A stretch of 64,000 bases of DNA from CAIUGU01 sp963819685 (GCA_963819685.1 CAWFXI010000007.1:1-64000); one strand, 5' to 3'. Counted from the stretch's first letter, positions 52,181 through 61,455 are shown. The notes: generated by a model not told the origin, from the letters alone. Made by a program: numbers and translations.

Positions 52181-53293
52181 TTGTTCACCGAGTGCCCCAC
52201 CTGCCAGACCCTTTTCCGCGTGACGGGAGCGATCCTGCGTGCCGGACATGGCCAGGTGGAGTGCGGTCAGTGTCACTCGGTTTTCGACGCGATTGAAAGA
52301 CTGATTGATGACGTACCCCCCGGACCACACCCCGAACCCTCCGCTGCGCTCGAGCCAGCCTCTGCGTTGGCCGATTCGCTGGCGGATGCCAAAGATGCAG
52401 ACCTCTCCCCCGCCACGGAGCGCTGGGCAAACGACCTCCCAACCGGCGAATTTGTTCTTCAGGATGGCGAACTCATTCCGGTGGCCGAACGTGTGCCGAC
52501 CGAGCGTCCTGCGGCCTCGCGCGAATCACGGTACGTCATCGAAGAACCCGGTGCACCGGAAGAAATCACCCTCGAAGGTGATCGCATCGAGATCAGCGGT
52601 GTATACCGCGCGCCGGAATCGCTTGCTCCAGGTAGCGAAGAAGATGCCGACGCAGGGCCGGTTCTGCAGCCCATCGACAATGCCGTCGACTCGACTGTCA
52701 TCCACAGCAGGACAGACAGGAATCACCTGGTCGACAATAGCGACGATCTGGATGCCGAGCTGGCTGGAACGGAGGCGGTCGGCCGACGCAGCGGGACATG
52801 GTCGCTATTCAGCCTGGTGCTGCTGGCAGTCCTCGCCGTGCAGGTCATACACCACTATCGTCAGGAGCTGGTCCGGAATCCCCGTATAGGGCCACAAGTT
52901 CTCAAACTCTACTCGATGCTCAACTTGCCGCTTGCACCCAACTGGGATGTCACCGGCTATGAGATTCAGCAGTGGGGGGTCGCGGCAGATCCCGCCGCGA
53001 GCGGTACGCTGAGACTACGGGCCAGCATCTTGAATCGGGCCGGGTTTGCGCAGCCCTACCCACTGCTCAAGCTCACGCTCGAGGACCGCTGGGGCGAACA
53101 GGTCGGAGCCAGGGAGTTCGAACCAGCCGAGTACCTGGAGCGAAACACTCCTGCAGACCGTTTGCTGGAACCGAATCAGCCCGCGAGCGCCGACATCGGC
53201 ATCGTCGATCCGGGTGAAGACGCTGTCGGCTTTCATGTGGACGTGTGCCTGCATACGTTTGACGGGCTCGATTGCGCGAGCAAAGCGCCTTGA
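52181..53293 (+). CDS. DUF3426 zinc-ribbon membrane protein
   Basis: This 370-residue protein has an N-terminal zinc ribbon (MJ0042 type: CPTCQTLFRV and VECGQCHSVFDAIE), a long acidic, low-complexity linker, one membrane helix (LFSLVLLAVLAVQVIHHY at about 205-225) and a C-terminal DUF3426 beta domain. The TTG start at 52181 has GAGG at ideal distance. The domain's role is unknown; it sits between prmA and dusB as in many gammaproteobacteria. Its stop codon overlaps the dusB start. Confidence 0.85.
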   Translation: MFTECPTCQTLFRVTGAILRAGHGQVECGQCHSVFDAIERLIDDVPPGPHPEPSAALEPASALADSLADAKDADLSPATERWANDLPTGEFVLQDGELIPVAERVPTERPAASRESRYVIEEPGAPEEITLEGDRIEISGVYRAPESLAPGSEEDADAGPVLQPIDNAVDSTVIHSRTDRNHLVDNSDDLDAELAGTEAVGRRSGTWSLFSLVLLAVLAVQVIHHYRQELVRNPRIGPQVLKLYSMLNLPLAPNWDVTGYEIQQWGVAADPAASGTLRLRASILNRAGFAQPYPLLKLTLEDRWGEQVGAREFEPAEYLERNTPADRLLEPNQPASADIGIVDPGEDAVGFHVDVCLHTFDGLDCASKAP

Positions 53294-54301
53294 AATCCAC
53301 GTTGCGCATCGGACCCTACGAACTCACCAACAATCTCGCGCTCGCCCCCATGGCGGGCGTTACGGACCTGCCGTTTCGCCTGTTGTGCCGGCGACTCGGG
53401 GCCGGGATTGCAGCAAGTGAGATGCTGACAGCGGATGCCAGGCTCTGGCACACCGAGAAATCGCGACGCCGCATGGATCACCGTGGCGAGCCGGAGCCCC
53501 GGGTCGTTCAGATTGCAGGGGGCGATGCAGACATGATGGCCGATGCGGCCCGCCGCAATGTCGATGCAGGCGCGCAGATCATCGACATCAATATGGGTTG
53601 CCCGGCCAAAAAGGTCTGCAACAAGGCAGCGGGATCAGCGCTGTTGCGCGACGAAGCGCTCGTTGCGGGAATCCTGCACGCAGTCGTCAACGCTGTGCCC
53701 GTACCAGTGACACTGAAGATCCGCACAGGATGGAATCCCGGAGAATCGCAATGGCGTGATCATTGCAAGGCTGGCGGAAGCTGCCGGCATTCAGTCCCTT
53801 GCAGTTCATGGGCGAACGCGTGCGTGCCACTACACAGGTGACGCAGAGTACGCAACCGCAGCACTGATCAAGCAGGCGGTGCGAATTCCCGTTTTCGTCA
53901 ATGGAGACATCGACTCACCGCAGAAAGCGAAGTCGGTACTTGAAGTGACCGGCGCTGACGGACTGATGATCGGCCGCAGTGCCCAGGGGAGGCCCTGGAT
54001 CTTTCGCGAGATCGAACATTATTTGCGCACTGAAGAACTGCTCTCGCCACCTTCCGCCGCCGAAGTCCGTGATATCATGATGACTCACTTGTGCAACCTG
54101 CATGACTTCTATGGGGAAGACGCAGGAGTCCGGGTTGCACGCAAGCACATCGGCTGGTACGCCAAGGATCGCCCTGGCGCGGCAGCCTTTTGGGCTTCGA
54201 TAGTGAAGATAGGCACTGCGGCGGCACAACGCGCCCTGGTGCGCGACTATTTTGACTCGCTGGCGCAGCAGTCCGAACCACAGATCAGTCACGCGGCCTG
54301 A
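53290..54301 (+). pseudogene. dusB: tRNA-dihydrouridine synthase B, one-base frameshift
   Basis: This FMN-dependent enzyme reduces uridine in tRNA D-loops. The first frame has NNLALAPMAGVTDLPFRLLC, IDINMGCPAKKVCNKAAGSA with the catalytic Cys and VPVTLKIRTGWNP. Near 53739 an extra G or C breaks the frame; without it ENRNGVIIARLAEAAGIQSL continues through AVHGRTRACHYTGDAEY, GLMIGRSAQGRPWIF to the stop at 54301. TTG at 53290 overlaps the upstream stop (TTGA). The gene precedes fis as expected. DusB is not essential, so a true mutation is possible, yet the homopolymer context points to an artefact. Confidence 0.9.
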
Positions 54302-54343
54302 AGACCCTGGAAAGCGCCTTCAGGATTCGCTTCAGGAATCTTT

Positions 54344-54634
54344 ATGGCGCAGAAAAAAACAACACGGCTACGCAAAGAGCCGGTTTACAAGGCTTCTTCC
54401 CGCGCAGTGCCCCTGCGCACGATGACCGAAGATGCCCTGAATGGTTATTTTGCAAGCTTGAACGGGCATAAGCCCGGACAACTGTATGACCTCGTGCTCA
54501 GGGAAGTAGAGGAACCACTGTTCCGCGCAGTGCTCGACTATGCGCAGGGCAATCAGAGCCGCGCGGCGGGCATCCTCGGGATCAATCGCGGCACGCTGCG
54601 GAAGAAGCTCAGGACCTACGGACTCTCCGGGTGA
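54344..54634 (+). CDS. fis: Nucleoid-associated DNA-bending protein Fis
   Basis: This 96-residue homodimeric DNA-binding protein bends DNA and modulates rRNA and other promoters. The C-terminal helix-turn-helix is GNQSRAAGILGINRGTLRKK; the preceding helices match LYDLVLREVEEPLFRAVLDY. It lies 42 nt after dusB, the conserved gene pair, and its stop overlaps the purH start codon. Confidence 0.96.
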   Translation: MAQKKTTRLRKEPVYKASSRAVPLRTMTEDALNGYFASLNGHKPGQLYDLVLREVEEPLFRAVLDYAQGNQSRAAGILGINRGTLRKKLRTYGLSG

Positions 54635-56199
54635 TGGCGAATTCGTCGAGCAAACGCGCACTGCTCAGCGTCTCCAACAAGGAAGGACTGGTCGACTTTG
54701 CCCGCTCGCTGCGAGAGCAGGGATTCGACATTCTTTCCACCGGCGGTACGGCATCGTTGCTCGAACAGCACGGCGTTGAAGTCAAACAGGTCTCTGCAGA
54801 GACCGGCTTTCCCGAGATCATGGATGGTCGCGTCAAGACGCTGCACCCGAAAATTCACGGTGCCATCCTGGGTCGCCGGGGTATCGATGATGATGTGATG
54901 CAGGAGTTCGGCATAGAGGCCATCGACCTCGTCGCGGTCAACCTGTATCCGTTCGCAAGCACCATCGCGAAGCCGGACTGCTCGATCGAGGATGCGATCG
55001 AGAACATCGATATTGGCGGTCCGGCGATGGTCCGCGCAGCGGCCAAGAACCATGAGCGGGTGACGATCATCGTGGATCCGCTCGATTACGGCATAGTACT
55101 CAACGAAATGTCCGCTTCCGATGGCGGCATCTCCGCAGAAACACGCAGACGCCTTGCGGCGAAAGCGTATGCACATACTGCTGCATACGACGCCACCGTT
55201 GCAGAGTACCTCGATTCGGTCTCGAGAGCCGGTGCCACCGGGTTTCCCGATCTGCTGCCACTGCAGTTCCGCAAGCGAATGGATTTGCGGTACGGTGAGA
55301 ATCCGCACCAGCAAGCTGCCTATTACATCGCAGCAAATGCTCAAGGGGCAGGTATGGGCAGTGCTTCCCAGTTACAGGGCAAGGCGCTGTCCTATAACAA
55401 TGTGGCTGACGGCGACACCGCGTTTGAATGTGTTCGCCAATTCGCGCAACCTGCCTGCGTGATCGTGAAGCACGCGAATCCCTGCGGAGTTGCTGTCGCA
55501 GCGGACATCCTTTCAGCCTACAATGGCGCGTACCGCACCGACCCGACCAGCGCGTTTGGCGGCATCATCGCTTTCAATCGCGCGCTGGATGCAGCGACGG
55601 CAACCGCCATTCTCGAGCGGCAGTTTGTGGAAGTGATCATCGCCCCGGACGTGGACGCGGAGGCCCGCGAAGTCTGTGCCCGCAAGAGCAACATACGCGT
55701 GCTGACGACTGGCGGCATGGCGGACACCAATTCACGGTTTGATTTCCGCGGAGTGAATGGCGGGCTGCTTGTGCAGAGTCGCGACACTGGAATGATCAAC
55801 GCTGCCGACCTCAGGATCGTGACGCAACGCAAGCCTTCCGCCGCCGAACTCGATGACCTGCTGTTTGCATGGAAGGTCTGCAAGTTCGTCAAATCGAATG
55901 CCATCATTTACGCGAACAACGGCATGACCATCGGCGTGGGCGCGGGCCAGATGAGTCGCGTGGTCTCAAGCAGAATCGCTGCCATGAAGGCTCGGGATGA
56001 AGGGCTTGAAGTAGCAGGTGCAGTAATGGCCTCCGACGCCTTCTTTCCGTTCCGCGACGGTCTGGACGTTGCCGCGGAATTCGGCATCAAAGCAGTCATC
56101 CAGCCAGGTGGCTCGATGCGCGATGACGAAGTCATCGCCGCTGCCAACGAACATGGCATGACGATGGCGCTCACCGGAATGCGGCATTTCCGGCACTAG
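54634..56199 (+). CDS. purH: AICAR transformylase / IMP cyclohydrolase
   Basis: This bifunctional enzyme of 521 residues performs the last two steps of IMP synthesis. The N-terminal IMP cyclohydrolase domain has RALLSVSNKEGLVDFARSLR, and GGPAMVRAAAKNHERVTIIV; the transformylase domain contains the catalytic KHANPCGVAVA and TSAFGGIIAFNRALD and ends VIAAANEHGMTMALTGMRHF. The ATG at 54634 shares one base with the fis stop codon. Confidence 0.97.
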   Translation: MANSSSKRALLSVSNKEGLVDFARSLREQGFDILSTGGTASLLEQHGVEVKQVSAETGFPEIMDGRVKTLHPKIHGAILGRRGIDDDVMQEFGIEAIDLVAVNLYPFASTIAKPDCSIEDAIENIDIGGPAMVRAAAKNHERVTIIVDPLDYGIVLNEMSASDGGISAETRRRLAAKAYAHTAAYDATVAEYLDSVSRAGATGFPDLLPLQFRKRMDLRYGENPHQQAAYYIAANAQGAGMGSASQLQGKALSYNNVADGDTAFECVRQFAQPACVIVKHANPCGVAVAADILSAYNGAYRTDPTSAFGGIIAFNRALDAATATAILERQFVEVIIAPDVDAEAREVCARKSNIRVLTTGGMADTNSRFDFRGVNGGLLVQSRDTGMINAADLRIVTQRKPSAAELDDLLFAWKVCKFVKSNAIIYANNGMTIGVGAGQMSRVVSSRIAAMKARDEGLEVAGAVMASDAFFPFRDGLDVAAEFGIKAVIQPGGSMRDDEVIAAANEHGMTMALTGMRHFRH

Positions 56200-56209
56200 G
56201 AACTGGCGC

Positions 56210-57487
56210 TTGAAAGTACTGATCATCGGCGGCGGCGGGCGCGAACACGCCCTTGCATGGAAGGTGGCGCAGTCGCCGCGAGTCAGCCGGGTATTCGTTG
56301 CACCCGGCAATGCCGGGACCGCGCTCGAAGCACGGGTCAGCAACGTCGATATTGCAGCGGATGCCATCGACCTGCTCGTGGAATTTGCCAGTCGGGAGGC
56401 CATTGACCTCACGATCGTAGGTCCCGAGACGCCCCTCGTGCTGGGTGTGGCGGATGCGTTCGCCGCTGCCGGCCTGCGCTGCTTCGGCCCTGATCGCAGG
56501 GCTGCACAGCTCGAAGGTTCCAAGGCCTACACCAAGGACTTCCTGAAACGCCATCACATCCCGACAGCGGCCTACGCGACTTTCACACGCTCGACTTTCG
56601 ATGCGGCATGGGTTCACGCGCAGCGCACACCGCTTGTAGTCAAAGCCGACGGCCTCGCAGCCGGCAAGGGGGTAGTGATATGTGCCACGACTGAGGAAGC
56701 CGTGCAAACCGCTCTCGCAATGTTCGCTGGCCAGTTTGACAAGGCTGGCGCCACGATCGTAGTAGAAGAATTTCTGGCCGGCGAAGAAGCCAGTTTCATT
56801 GCGATGGTCGATGGAACGGATATCCTGCCGCTTGCCACCTCGCAGGATCACAAGCGCCGCGACGATGGCGATCTCGGCCCGAATACCGGAGGCATGGGTG
56901 CGTACTCACCCGCCCCGGTCGTTACGCCCGGAATTCATCAGCGAATCATGCGCGAAGTCATGGAACCCACGGTACGTGGGCTCGCCGCAGAGGGTACGAA
57001 GTACCTCGGCTTTCTCTATGCCGGCATCATGATTGCTGCGGATGGCACGCCCAACGTGCTCGAGTTCAATTGCCGACTGGGCGATCCCGAAACCCAGCCC
57101 ATCCTGATGCGGCTTGAATCCGATCTCACAAACCTTTGCGACGCAGCACTTGACCACAGGCTGCACTCCACTGAAGCGAAGTGGTCCACGCAGGCGGCAG
57201 TCGGCGTGGTGTTGGCCGCTGGAGGCTATCCCGATACGGTTCGGAAAGGTGACGAAATCACTGGCCTGAACACCGCGGCGCGTTTGCCGGGCAAGGTCTT
57301 TCACGCAGGGTCACAGCTCAGGGACGGCAAGGTATTCACGAATGGCGGGCGCGTGTTGTGCGCTGTCGGAACCGGCGCAACCGTAAGCGCCGCCTGCAAG
57401 GCTGCATATGCCCTTGCGGAAACCATTCAATGGAGCGGCTTGCAGTATCGCCACGATATCGGCCATCGGGCCATCGCCCGCGAGTAA
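56210..57487 (+). CDS. purD: Phosphoribosylamine-glycine ligase
   Basis: This 425-residue ATP-grasp enzyme joins glycine to phosphoribosylamine in purine synthesis. It starts (TTG at 56210, AGGA upstream) MKVLIIGGGGREHALAWKVA; key segments are VVKADGLAAGKGVVICATTE, GTDILPLATSQDHKRRDDGD, PNTGGMGAYSPAPV and EFNCRLGDPETQPILMRLES. It follows purH by 10 nt. Its last 150 nt are overlapped on the other strand by the tail of a DUF7009-like gene. Confidence 0.97.
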   Translation: MKVLIIGGGGREHALAWKVAQSPRVSRVFVAPGNAGTALEARVSNVDIAADAIDLLVEFASREAIDLTIVGPETPLVLGVADAFAAAGLRCFGPDRRAAQLEGSKAYTKDFLKRHHIPTAAYATFTRSTFDAAWVHAQRTPLVVKADGLAAGKGVVICATTEEAVQTALAMFAGQFDKAGATIVVEEFLAGEEASFIAMVDGTDILPLATSQDHKRRDDGDLGPNTGGMGAYSPAPVVTPGIHQRIMREVMEPTVRGLAAEGTKYLGFLYAGIMIAADGTPNVLEFNCRLGDPETQPILMRLESDLTNLCDAALDHRLHSTEAKWSTQAAVGVVLAAGGYPDTVRKGDEITGLNTAARLPGKVFHAGSQLRDGKVFTNGGRVLCAVGTGATVSAACKAAYALAETIQWSGLQYRHDIGHRAIARE

Positions 57488-57812
57488 GCGCCTTCAGTTC
57501 CTGGATGTCGACCTCGAAGCTCAGCTCGAGAGTACCGCCATTCGCCAGTTCGAAGGAGTGCGATAGCCCTTCGGCAGTCGGCACGCCCCCGGTAAATGTA
57601 TCGAGCTGCGCTCTCGGAATGGCGAGCCAGATCCCTGTGGGATCGCTGTCGAGTCGCCACGTTCCGAACTTGTCGGTCGCCACGCTGGCCTGAAAGGCAT
57701 GCTGTCCAGGCAGCGCCACGTGCATGAGGACTGCGCGCCCGGAGAACAGCTGGTCGAGTTCGTCGCGCGTTATTCTGAACCGCACCCCTTGCGGCGAGAA
57801 TCTGACATTCAT
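57336..57812 (-). CDS. DUF7009-like small protein, 3' tail antisense to purD
   Basis: Residues 1-108 (MNVRFSPQGVRFRITRDELD, AVLMHVALPGQHAFQASVAT, IWLAIPRAQLDTFTGG, GTLELSFEVDIQELKALTRG) look like a complete small beta-rich domain of the DUF7009 type. The remaining about 50 residues are encoded opposite the end of purD, are Arg-rich and have no family match, so the true stop may have been lost by mutation or a frame error near 57490. Function is unknown. It lies 27 nt downstream of the Ser/Thr kinase gene on the same strand. Confidence 0.6.
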   Translation of the reverse strand: MNVRFSPQGVRFRITRDELDQLFSGRAVLMHVALPGQHAFQASVATDKFGTWRLDSDPTGIWLAIPRAQLDTFTGGVPTAEGLSHSFELANGGTLELSFEVDIQELKALTRGRWPDGRYRGDTASRSIEWFPQGHMQPCRRRLRLRRFRQRTTRARHS

Positions 57813-57838
57813 GCGGCTGCGCCTCTGGAAGGTTCTTG

Positions 57839-60022
57839 TCAATTGCCTGTGACAGCAGAATCATCGTCCTCAATGACCACAGTGATTCTGGTGAGTGATC
57901 CCAGCTTTACCTGGCCGTCAGCCTCCGTAATTTCAACGTCAAACGTCTCGGCATCCTCGATGTCCGCATCCCTGACGATAGGTACGAGAATTGTGGCTGT
58001 TGCCTGTCCTGGTGCAAAAGCCTCCGTCACCGAGCCAAACGCAGCGTAGTCCTGGTTCTCAGCGGCAGTGCCTGAGATTGTTTGCCATGTGAATGACGCA
58101 CCCTGATCAATGCTGCCACGACGTTGCACACTGATCCTGGCTACCGGCGATGATTCGGGAACGGTCAACGTATCCGCGACAAATTCGATTCTGGCCGGCG
58201 TGCGTGCAGCAACAACGGGCGCTACTGCCGGCACCGGCGGTGGCGTCGCATCAACAGCGGCAATGTCAGGAACCATCGCAGGCGTGGGTTCAGGGTTCTC
58301 AGCCACAGCCTCTGTCATGGGTGGCTCTGCAACTGAGTGGCTCACTGGTGCGATGGTCGGTGCTGGCAGTTCTTCTGAACCTGCATACAGGCCTCTCCCC
58401 CATTGGCGCAACCTCGTGATCGTTGGACGCACCGCGAGTGTCGCGTCGTCACCCGCGCGAATGAGCCGCTGTCTTGCAGCTTCAGCTTGCGGGGGCAGAG
58501 TACCGTCGGGCAACAAGACCACAACAGCCAGCATCACCGCCAGCGCACCCAGCAGAGTCACGATCTTGACAGCCTTGCCATTACCGCCGCTTGCAGGGTC
58601 CCGCGATTGCAGAAGTTGTGGAACAAGCAGGCGCTTGCTCCCGGGCCTGGGAACCAGGTCTCTCACGAGGTCCGCGAGACTGTCCTGTCGGTCAGCGCGT
58701 TCCCAGGACAACGCCTTCACGAGCGCGCGCCACTGGCGTCGTGAAAGATCCCGAATCCGGCGCGGACTGACTTTCTCCTCCCGGGCTTGCAGGGCTGACC
58801 TGCGGTCAAACGGGTGTGTGCCGGCAAGCAATTCGTAAGCCAGGCAGCCATAACTGAAAACGTCGTCGCGCACTTGCGGCGCTTCGCCGGACAGCCGTTC
58901 GCAGCTGGCATAGGCCCGGGTGACTCCGTTGAATGACTGCCCCGCGTCAGCGATCCAGGGTTCGCGCCTCACTGGTGTTGCGGCACCAAAGTCGAGTACG
59001 CGCAGCTCACCCTCGCGCGTAATCATGATGTTTCCCGGCTTCAGGTCTGCGTGCTGGATGCCGCACTCATGAGCATAGACAAGCGCACTGCCAAGCTCGC
59101 AAAGAATTGCCTCTGCGGCGCTTCGTTCCAGGCGCCGCGGCGACATTCTTGCCAGCACGCTGCTGAGCAGCTCGCCTTGCAGCAGCTCCATTGTAAAAAA
59201 ATGGGTTCCTGCATCCGTATCGAGATCATGGACGTTGACGATTCCCGGGTGCGAAAGCCGTTGGGTCTGCAGGAATTCCTGCCTGAGTCGCTGGACAGCA
59301 TCCGGCCTTGATGCCAGGTCCTCCCGCAGAACCTTGAGTGCCACATGGCGCTCCGCCTCCGGCAGGTCGAGTCTGTTGCGATCAAGTGCCTTGAAAACGG
59401 TGCCCATGCCGCCCGAACCCAGTTTCTGCTCCAGGACGAAGCGGCGCTGCAGCACAGACCCGACTTCGGGATACCGCTTGTCATGGCGCTTGGGTTGCAA
59501 CTCTTGCGGTGTCGAGGGTTTGTGGTTCCTGTCTCTGGAATACGCAAGTCTGGCAACGGCCGTTTCGCCGCTCTCCACGGCCAGGTCTGTCGCGTCCCGA
59601 ACCACTCGCGCCGCCGTCCCAGCCGCACGAGTCGTGTTCGAACGACCCGACCCCCTGTTTCGCAGGACTGGCACCTCCGCTTCGCGTGGCGCAGGCATAG
59701 CCGTGGCCGCTGGCGATTCATTGCGTTGCATGGCTACGGCTGAATTTGCCGTTGCGGGCATCGGCCGACTGAATGCCTGGGCGTGGATCTGCGACTTGAG
59801 CGCGCTGAGGTCGTGCTTGGCCAACTGGCCACGGCGCCCATACTGATCAATGAGAGCCAGCACCTCCCACACAACCTCCGGTTTCTCGCTACACCGGGAA
59901 ATCATGGCGGCGTTGAATTCTTCCGCGTCACATTCACCGACCGCCAGCGCATCGAAGGACGCCTTGATCTCCGTCAGATCGAAGGACGTTTCATCGCCGG
60001 ACACTTCCTGAGCTTCTAACAT
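57839..60022 (-). CDS. Transmembrane Ser/Thr protein kinase with Calx-beta-like domain
   Basis: This 727-residue protein has a low-complexity N-terminus (about 1-180) and a eukaryotic-type kinase domain (about 185-450): glycine loop LGSGGMGTVFKA, catalytic Lys in HVALKVLRED, HADLKPGNIMIT as catalytic loop (HRD replaced by HAD) and LDFGAA as the metal-binding motif. A single membrane helix (VTLLGALAVMLAVVVLLP) precedes a Pro-rich stretch and a Calx-beta-like domain (AETFDVEITEADGQVKLGSL with acidic DDD tail) outside the membrane. This resembles a sensor kinase with an external ligand domain. ATG 60022 was preferred to GTG 60064 as AAGG precedes it. Confidence 0.87.
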   Translation of the reverse strand: MLEAQEVSGDETSFDLTEIKASFDALAVGECDAEEFNAAMISRCSEKPEVVWEVLALIDQYGRRGQLAKHDLSALKSQIHAQAFSRPMPATANSAVAMQRNESPAATAMPAPREAEVPVLRNRGSGRSNTTRAAGTAARVVRDATDLAVESGETAVARLAYSRDRNHKPSTPQELQPKRHDKRYPEVGSVLQRRFVLEQKLGSGGMGTVFKALDRNRLDLPEAERHVALKVLREDLASRPDAVQRLRQEFLQTQRLSHPGIVNVHDLDTDAGTHFFTMELLQGELLSSVLARMSPRRLERSAAEAILCELGSALVYAHECGIQHADLKPGNIMITREGELRVLDFGAATPVRREPWIADAGQSFNGVTRAYASCERLSGEAPQVRDDVFSYGCLAYELLAGTHPFDRRSALQAREEKVSPRRIRDLSRRQWRALVKALSWERADRQDSLADLVRDLVPRPGSKRLLVPQLLQSRDPASGGNGKAVKIVTLLGALAVMLAVVVLLPDGTLPPQAEAARQRLIRAGDDATLAVRPTITRLRQWGRGLYAGSEELPAPTIAPVSHSVAEPPMTEAVAENPEPTPAMVPDIAAVDATPPPVPAVAPVVAARTPARIEFVADTLTVPESSPVARISVQRRGSIDQGASFTWQTISGTAAENQDYAAFGSVTEAFAPGQATATILVPIVRDADIEDAETFDVEITEADGQVKLGSLTRITVVIEDDDSAVTGN

Positions 60023-60064
60023 TCGCCTTGCACTCTTCACGGTAAACGGCTTGTCAGTCAGCAC

Positions 60065-60326
60065 GACCTGCGTGCGAAACTGCGAAGTTCTCGTATCACT
60101 TTTATGTGAGGTGCCTGCCCACGTCCAGCACGGATTTTCGTGGGCAAGGAATTGATCGTGCAGAACTTACAAATGGACGAGAAGATGCTTCTGTAAGCAA
60201 CGGATCTGTATGAACAGACGTACTGGGTGCCGCAGTAATGCGGCGCCGCGAGAAACCTGCAGAGAGGGCGTTATTTATCCGCTTGCAGCGCTTTACTGGC
60301 GCCGTTTCCGCAAGCCGCGGTCCCGC
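60065..60326. other. Intergenic region with a hairpin
   Basis: This 260-nt gap lies between the secreted-protein gene and the kinase gene (both minus). It contains TGCCCACG at 60116-60123 pairing with CGTGGGCA at 60139-60146 around a 15-nt loop, about 94 nt before the kinase start; this might act in the kinase leader or end the upstream transcript. A second, weaker stem lies near 60225-60250. No gene was seen. Confidence 0.4.
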
Positions 60327-60887
60327 TTACTCGTGACGAGCGGCATCCCGCTCGGATGCCTCGATTAGCCGTTCCGTCAATTCATCGAGCTCCGCCAGCG
60401 CCCGATCAAAGGCTGAACGCTCGGGAATCTGCGACGTAGCGGTGGATTCCCAACTGAAGTAGGTCCCCTTCGCGTCCTGACGCACAGCAACGGTCCTATA
60501 CCCCTTGGTCGAACCGCAATCAAAGCTCGCCTCCCGAAATCCGGCGGAGACTGGCCGGCATTCGCCTGATTCCACCAGGCGCGCATAGGCGCGCTCATAA
60601 CTGTTGCCGGCCTGATCGCCGGTTGGCGGCTGGTAGGTGCGGAATTCCGAGTAAAGCTCGACTGGCACGCTCAACTTGCGAGCCTGCCCGTCCGCACCTT
60701 GCGTGGTGACTTCCGTACGGAATCTCGGGTAGATGGAACGGCGCACTTCGCCGGCTCCGACTGTCGCGCGGACCAGATATTGCCCGCCGACATCCTGTTC
60801 ACTACTCACTTCTTCGGCAGACGCGAGCGCAGCGATCAGGCCGGCAACGATGATCAGGCAGCTGGCCAGTCGAGAAGTGGGGTGCAT
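60327..60887 (-). CDS. Secreted protein of unknown function
   Basis: This 186-residue protein has a Sec signal peptide (SRLASCLIIVAGLIAALASA, cleavage before EEVSS). The mature part is polar with several beta-like segments (VSVPVELYSEFRTY-type stretches) and two Cys residues (ECRPVS, FDCGST) that could form a disulfide in the periplasm. No family was recognised. The start at 60887 removes an unrelated N-terminal extension that lies in the CheD-like gene. It is 26 nt downstream of the CheD-like gene. Confidence 0.65.
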   Translation of the reverse strand: MHPTSRLASCLIIVAGLIAALASAEEVSSEQDVGGQYLVRATVGAGEVRRSIYPRFRTEVTTQGADGQARKLSVPVELYSEFRTYQPPTGDQAGNSYERAYARLVESGECRPVSAGFREASFDCGSTKGYRTVAVRQDAKGTYFSWESTATSQIPERSAFDRALAELDELTERLIEASERDAARHE

Positions 60888-60913
60888 GCTTGTCGAGTGA
60901 AGACCAGGAGCAC

Positions 60914-61417
60914 TCAGCCCGCCCTGGCCCGAGCGGCCTTCTGCTGGTCGTCCACCATTCCACTGGTCCAGATCTGACCTTCCCTGGCATGCGTGCGCAC
61001 CGTGACTCCAGCCACGCGGTTGAACTCCTGGCAATTTACGGGCTTTGTGCTGTCGACAAAGTACGCCCGCACGAGGTCGAGTACAGTGGCCGCCGCGACG
61101 TCGGTTTCCGGCACTGCGGAATGCGCGAGGATGCGTACCCGCCACCACTGCGCGCGCGAACCGGCCTTTTTCATTTCCTTGCAGAATCTGTCGATCAGCA
61201 GGACCGAGGAACTCAACGTGTTGTCGGTGAGTTCCAGCGGGCGGTCATTCAGCGTCGCTACATAGCGCAGGTGCAGAAGCCCACCTACGCCCTGGGTGTC
61301 GTCATAAAGATTGATCGCCATGCTGGCGCGGAGGTGGGCGACCAGCAGCACCGGATCCCGCGAGATGCGGTATGCATCCGGATCAACCACGAGTTCCTGG
61401 GAAACGACTTCAGCCAT
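60914..61417 (-). CDS. CheD-like protein lacking the catalytic Cys
   Basis: This 167-residue protein has the CheD pattern of a conserved active-site loop followed by G-G-x-x-H: RASMAINLYDDTQGVGGLLH. Alignment by spacing to Thermotoga CheD (GSCVAVCMRDPVAKVGAMAH) puts Ser32 where the catalytic Cys should be; His49 is conserved, and the Thr of the TLGLGSC motif becomes Val. Receptor deamidation is therefore unlikely, and a binding role is possible. No other chemotaxis gene is near. GGAGG lies just upstream of the ATG at 61417. It is 26 nt before the secreted-protein gene. Confidence 0.7.
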   Translation of the reverse strand: MAEVVSQELVVDPDAYRISRDPVLLVAHLRASMAINLYDDTQGVGGLLHLRYVATLNDRPLELTDNTLSSSVLLIDRFCKEMKKAGSRAQWWRVRILAHSAVPETDVAAATVLDLVRAYFVDSTKPVNCQEFNRVAGVTVRTHAREGQIWTSGMVDDQQKAARARAG

Positions 61418-61435
61418 CCATCCTCCTGACCATCT

Positions 61436-61455
61436 GTGCGGATACTGCTCCGCAC
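61436..61455. other. Hairpin in the leader of the CheD-like gene
   Basis: GTGCGGA and TCCGCAC pair perfectly around a 6-nt loop, 19 nt upstream of the CheD-like start codon. No T-run follows on either strand, so it is more likely a leader or mRNA-stability structure than an intrinsic terminator. Confidence 0.4.
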
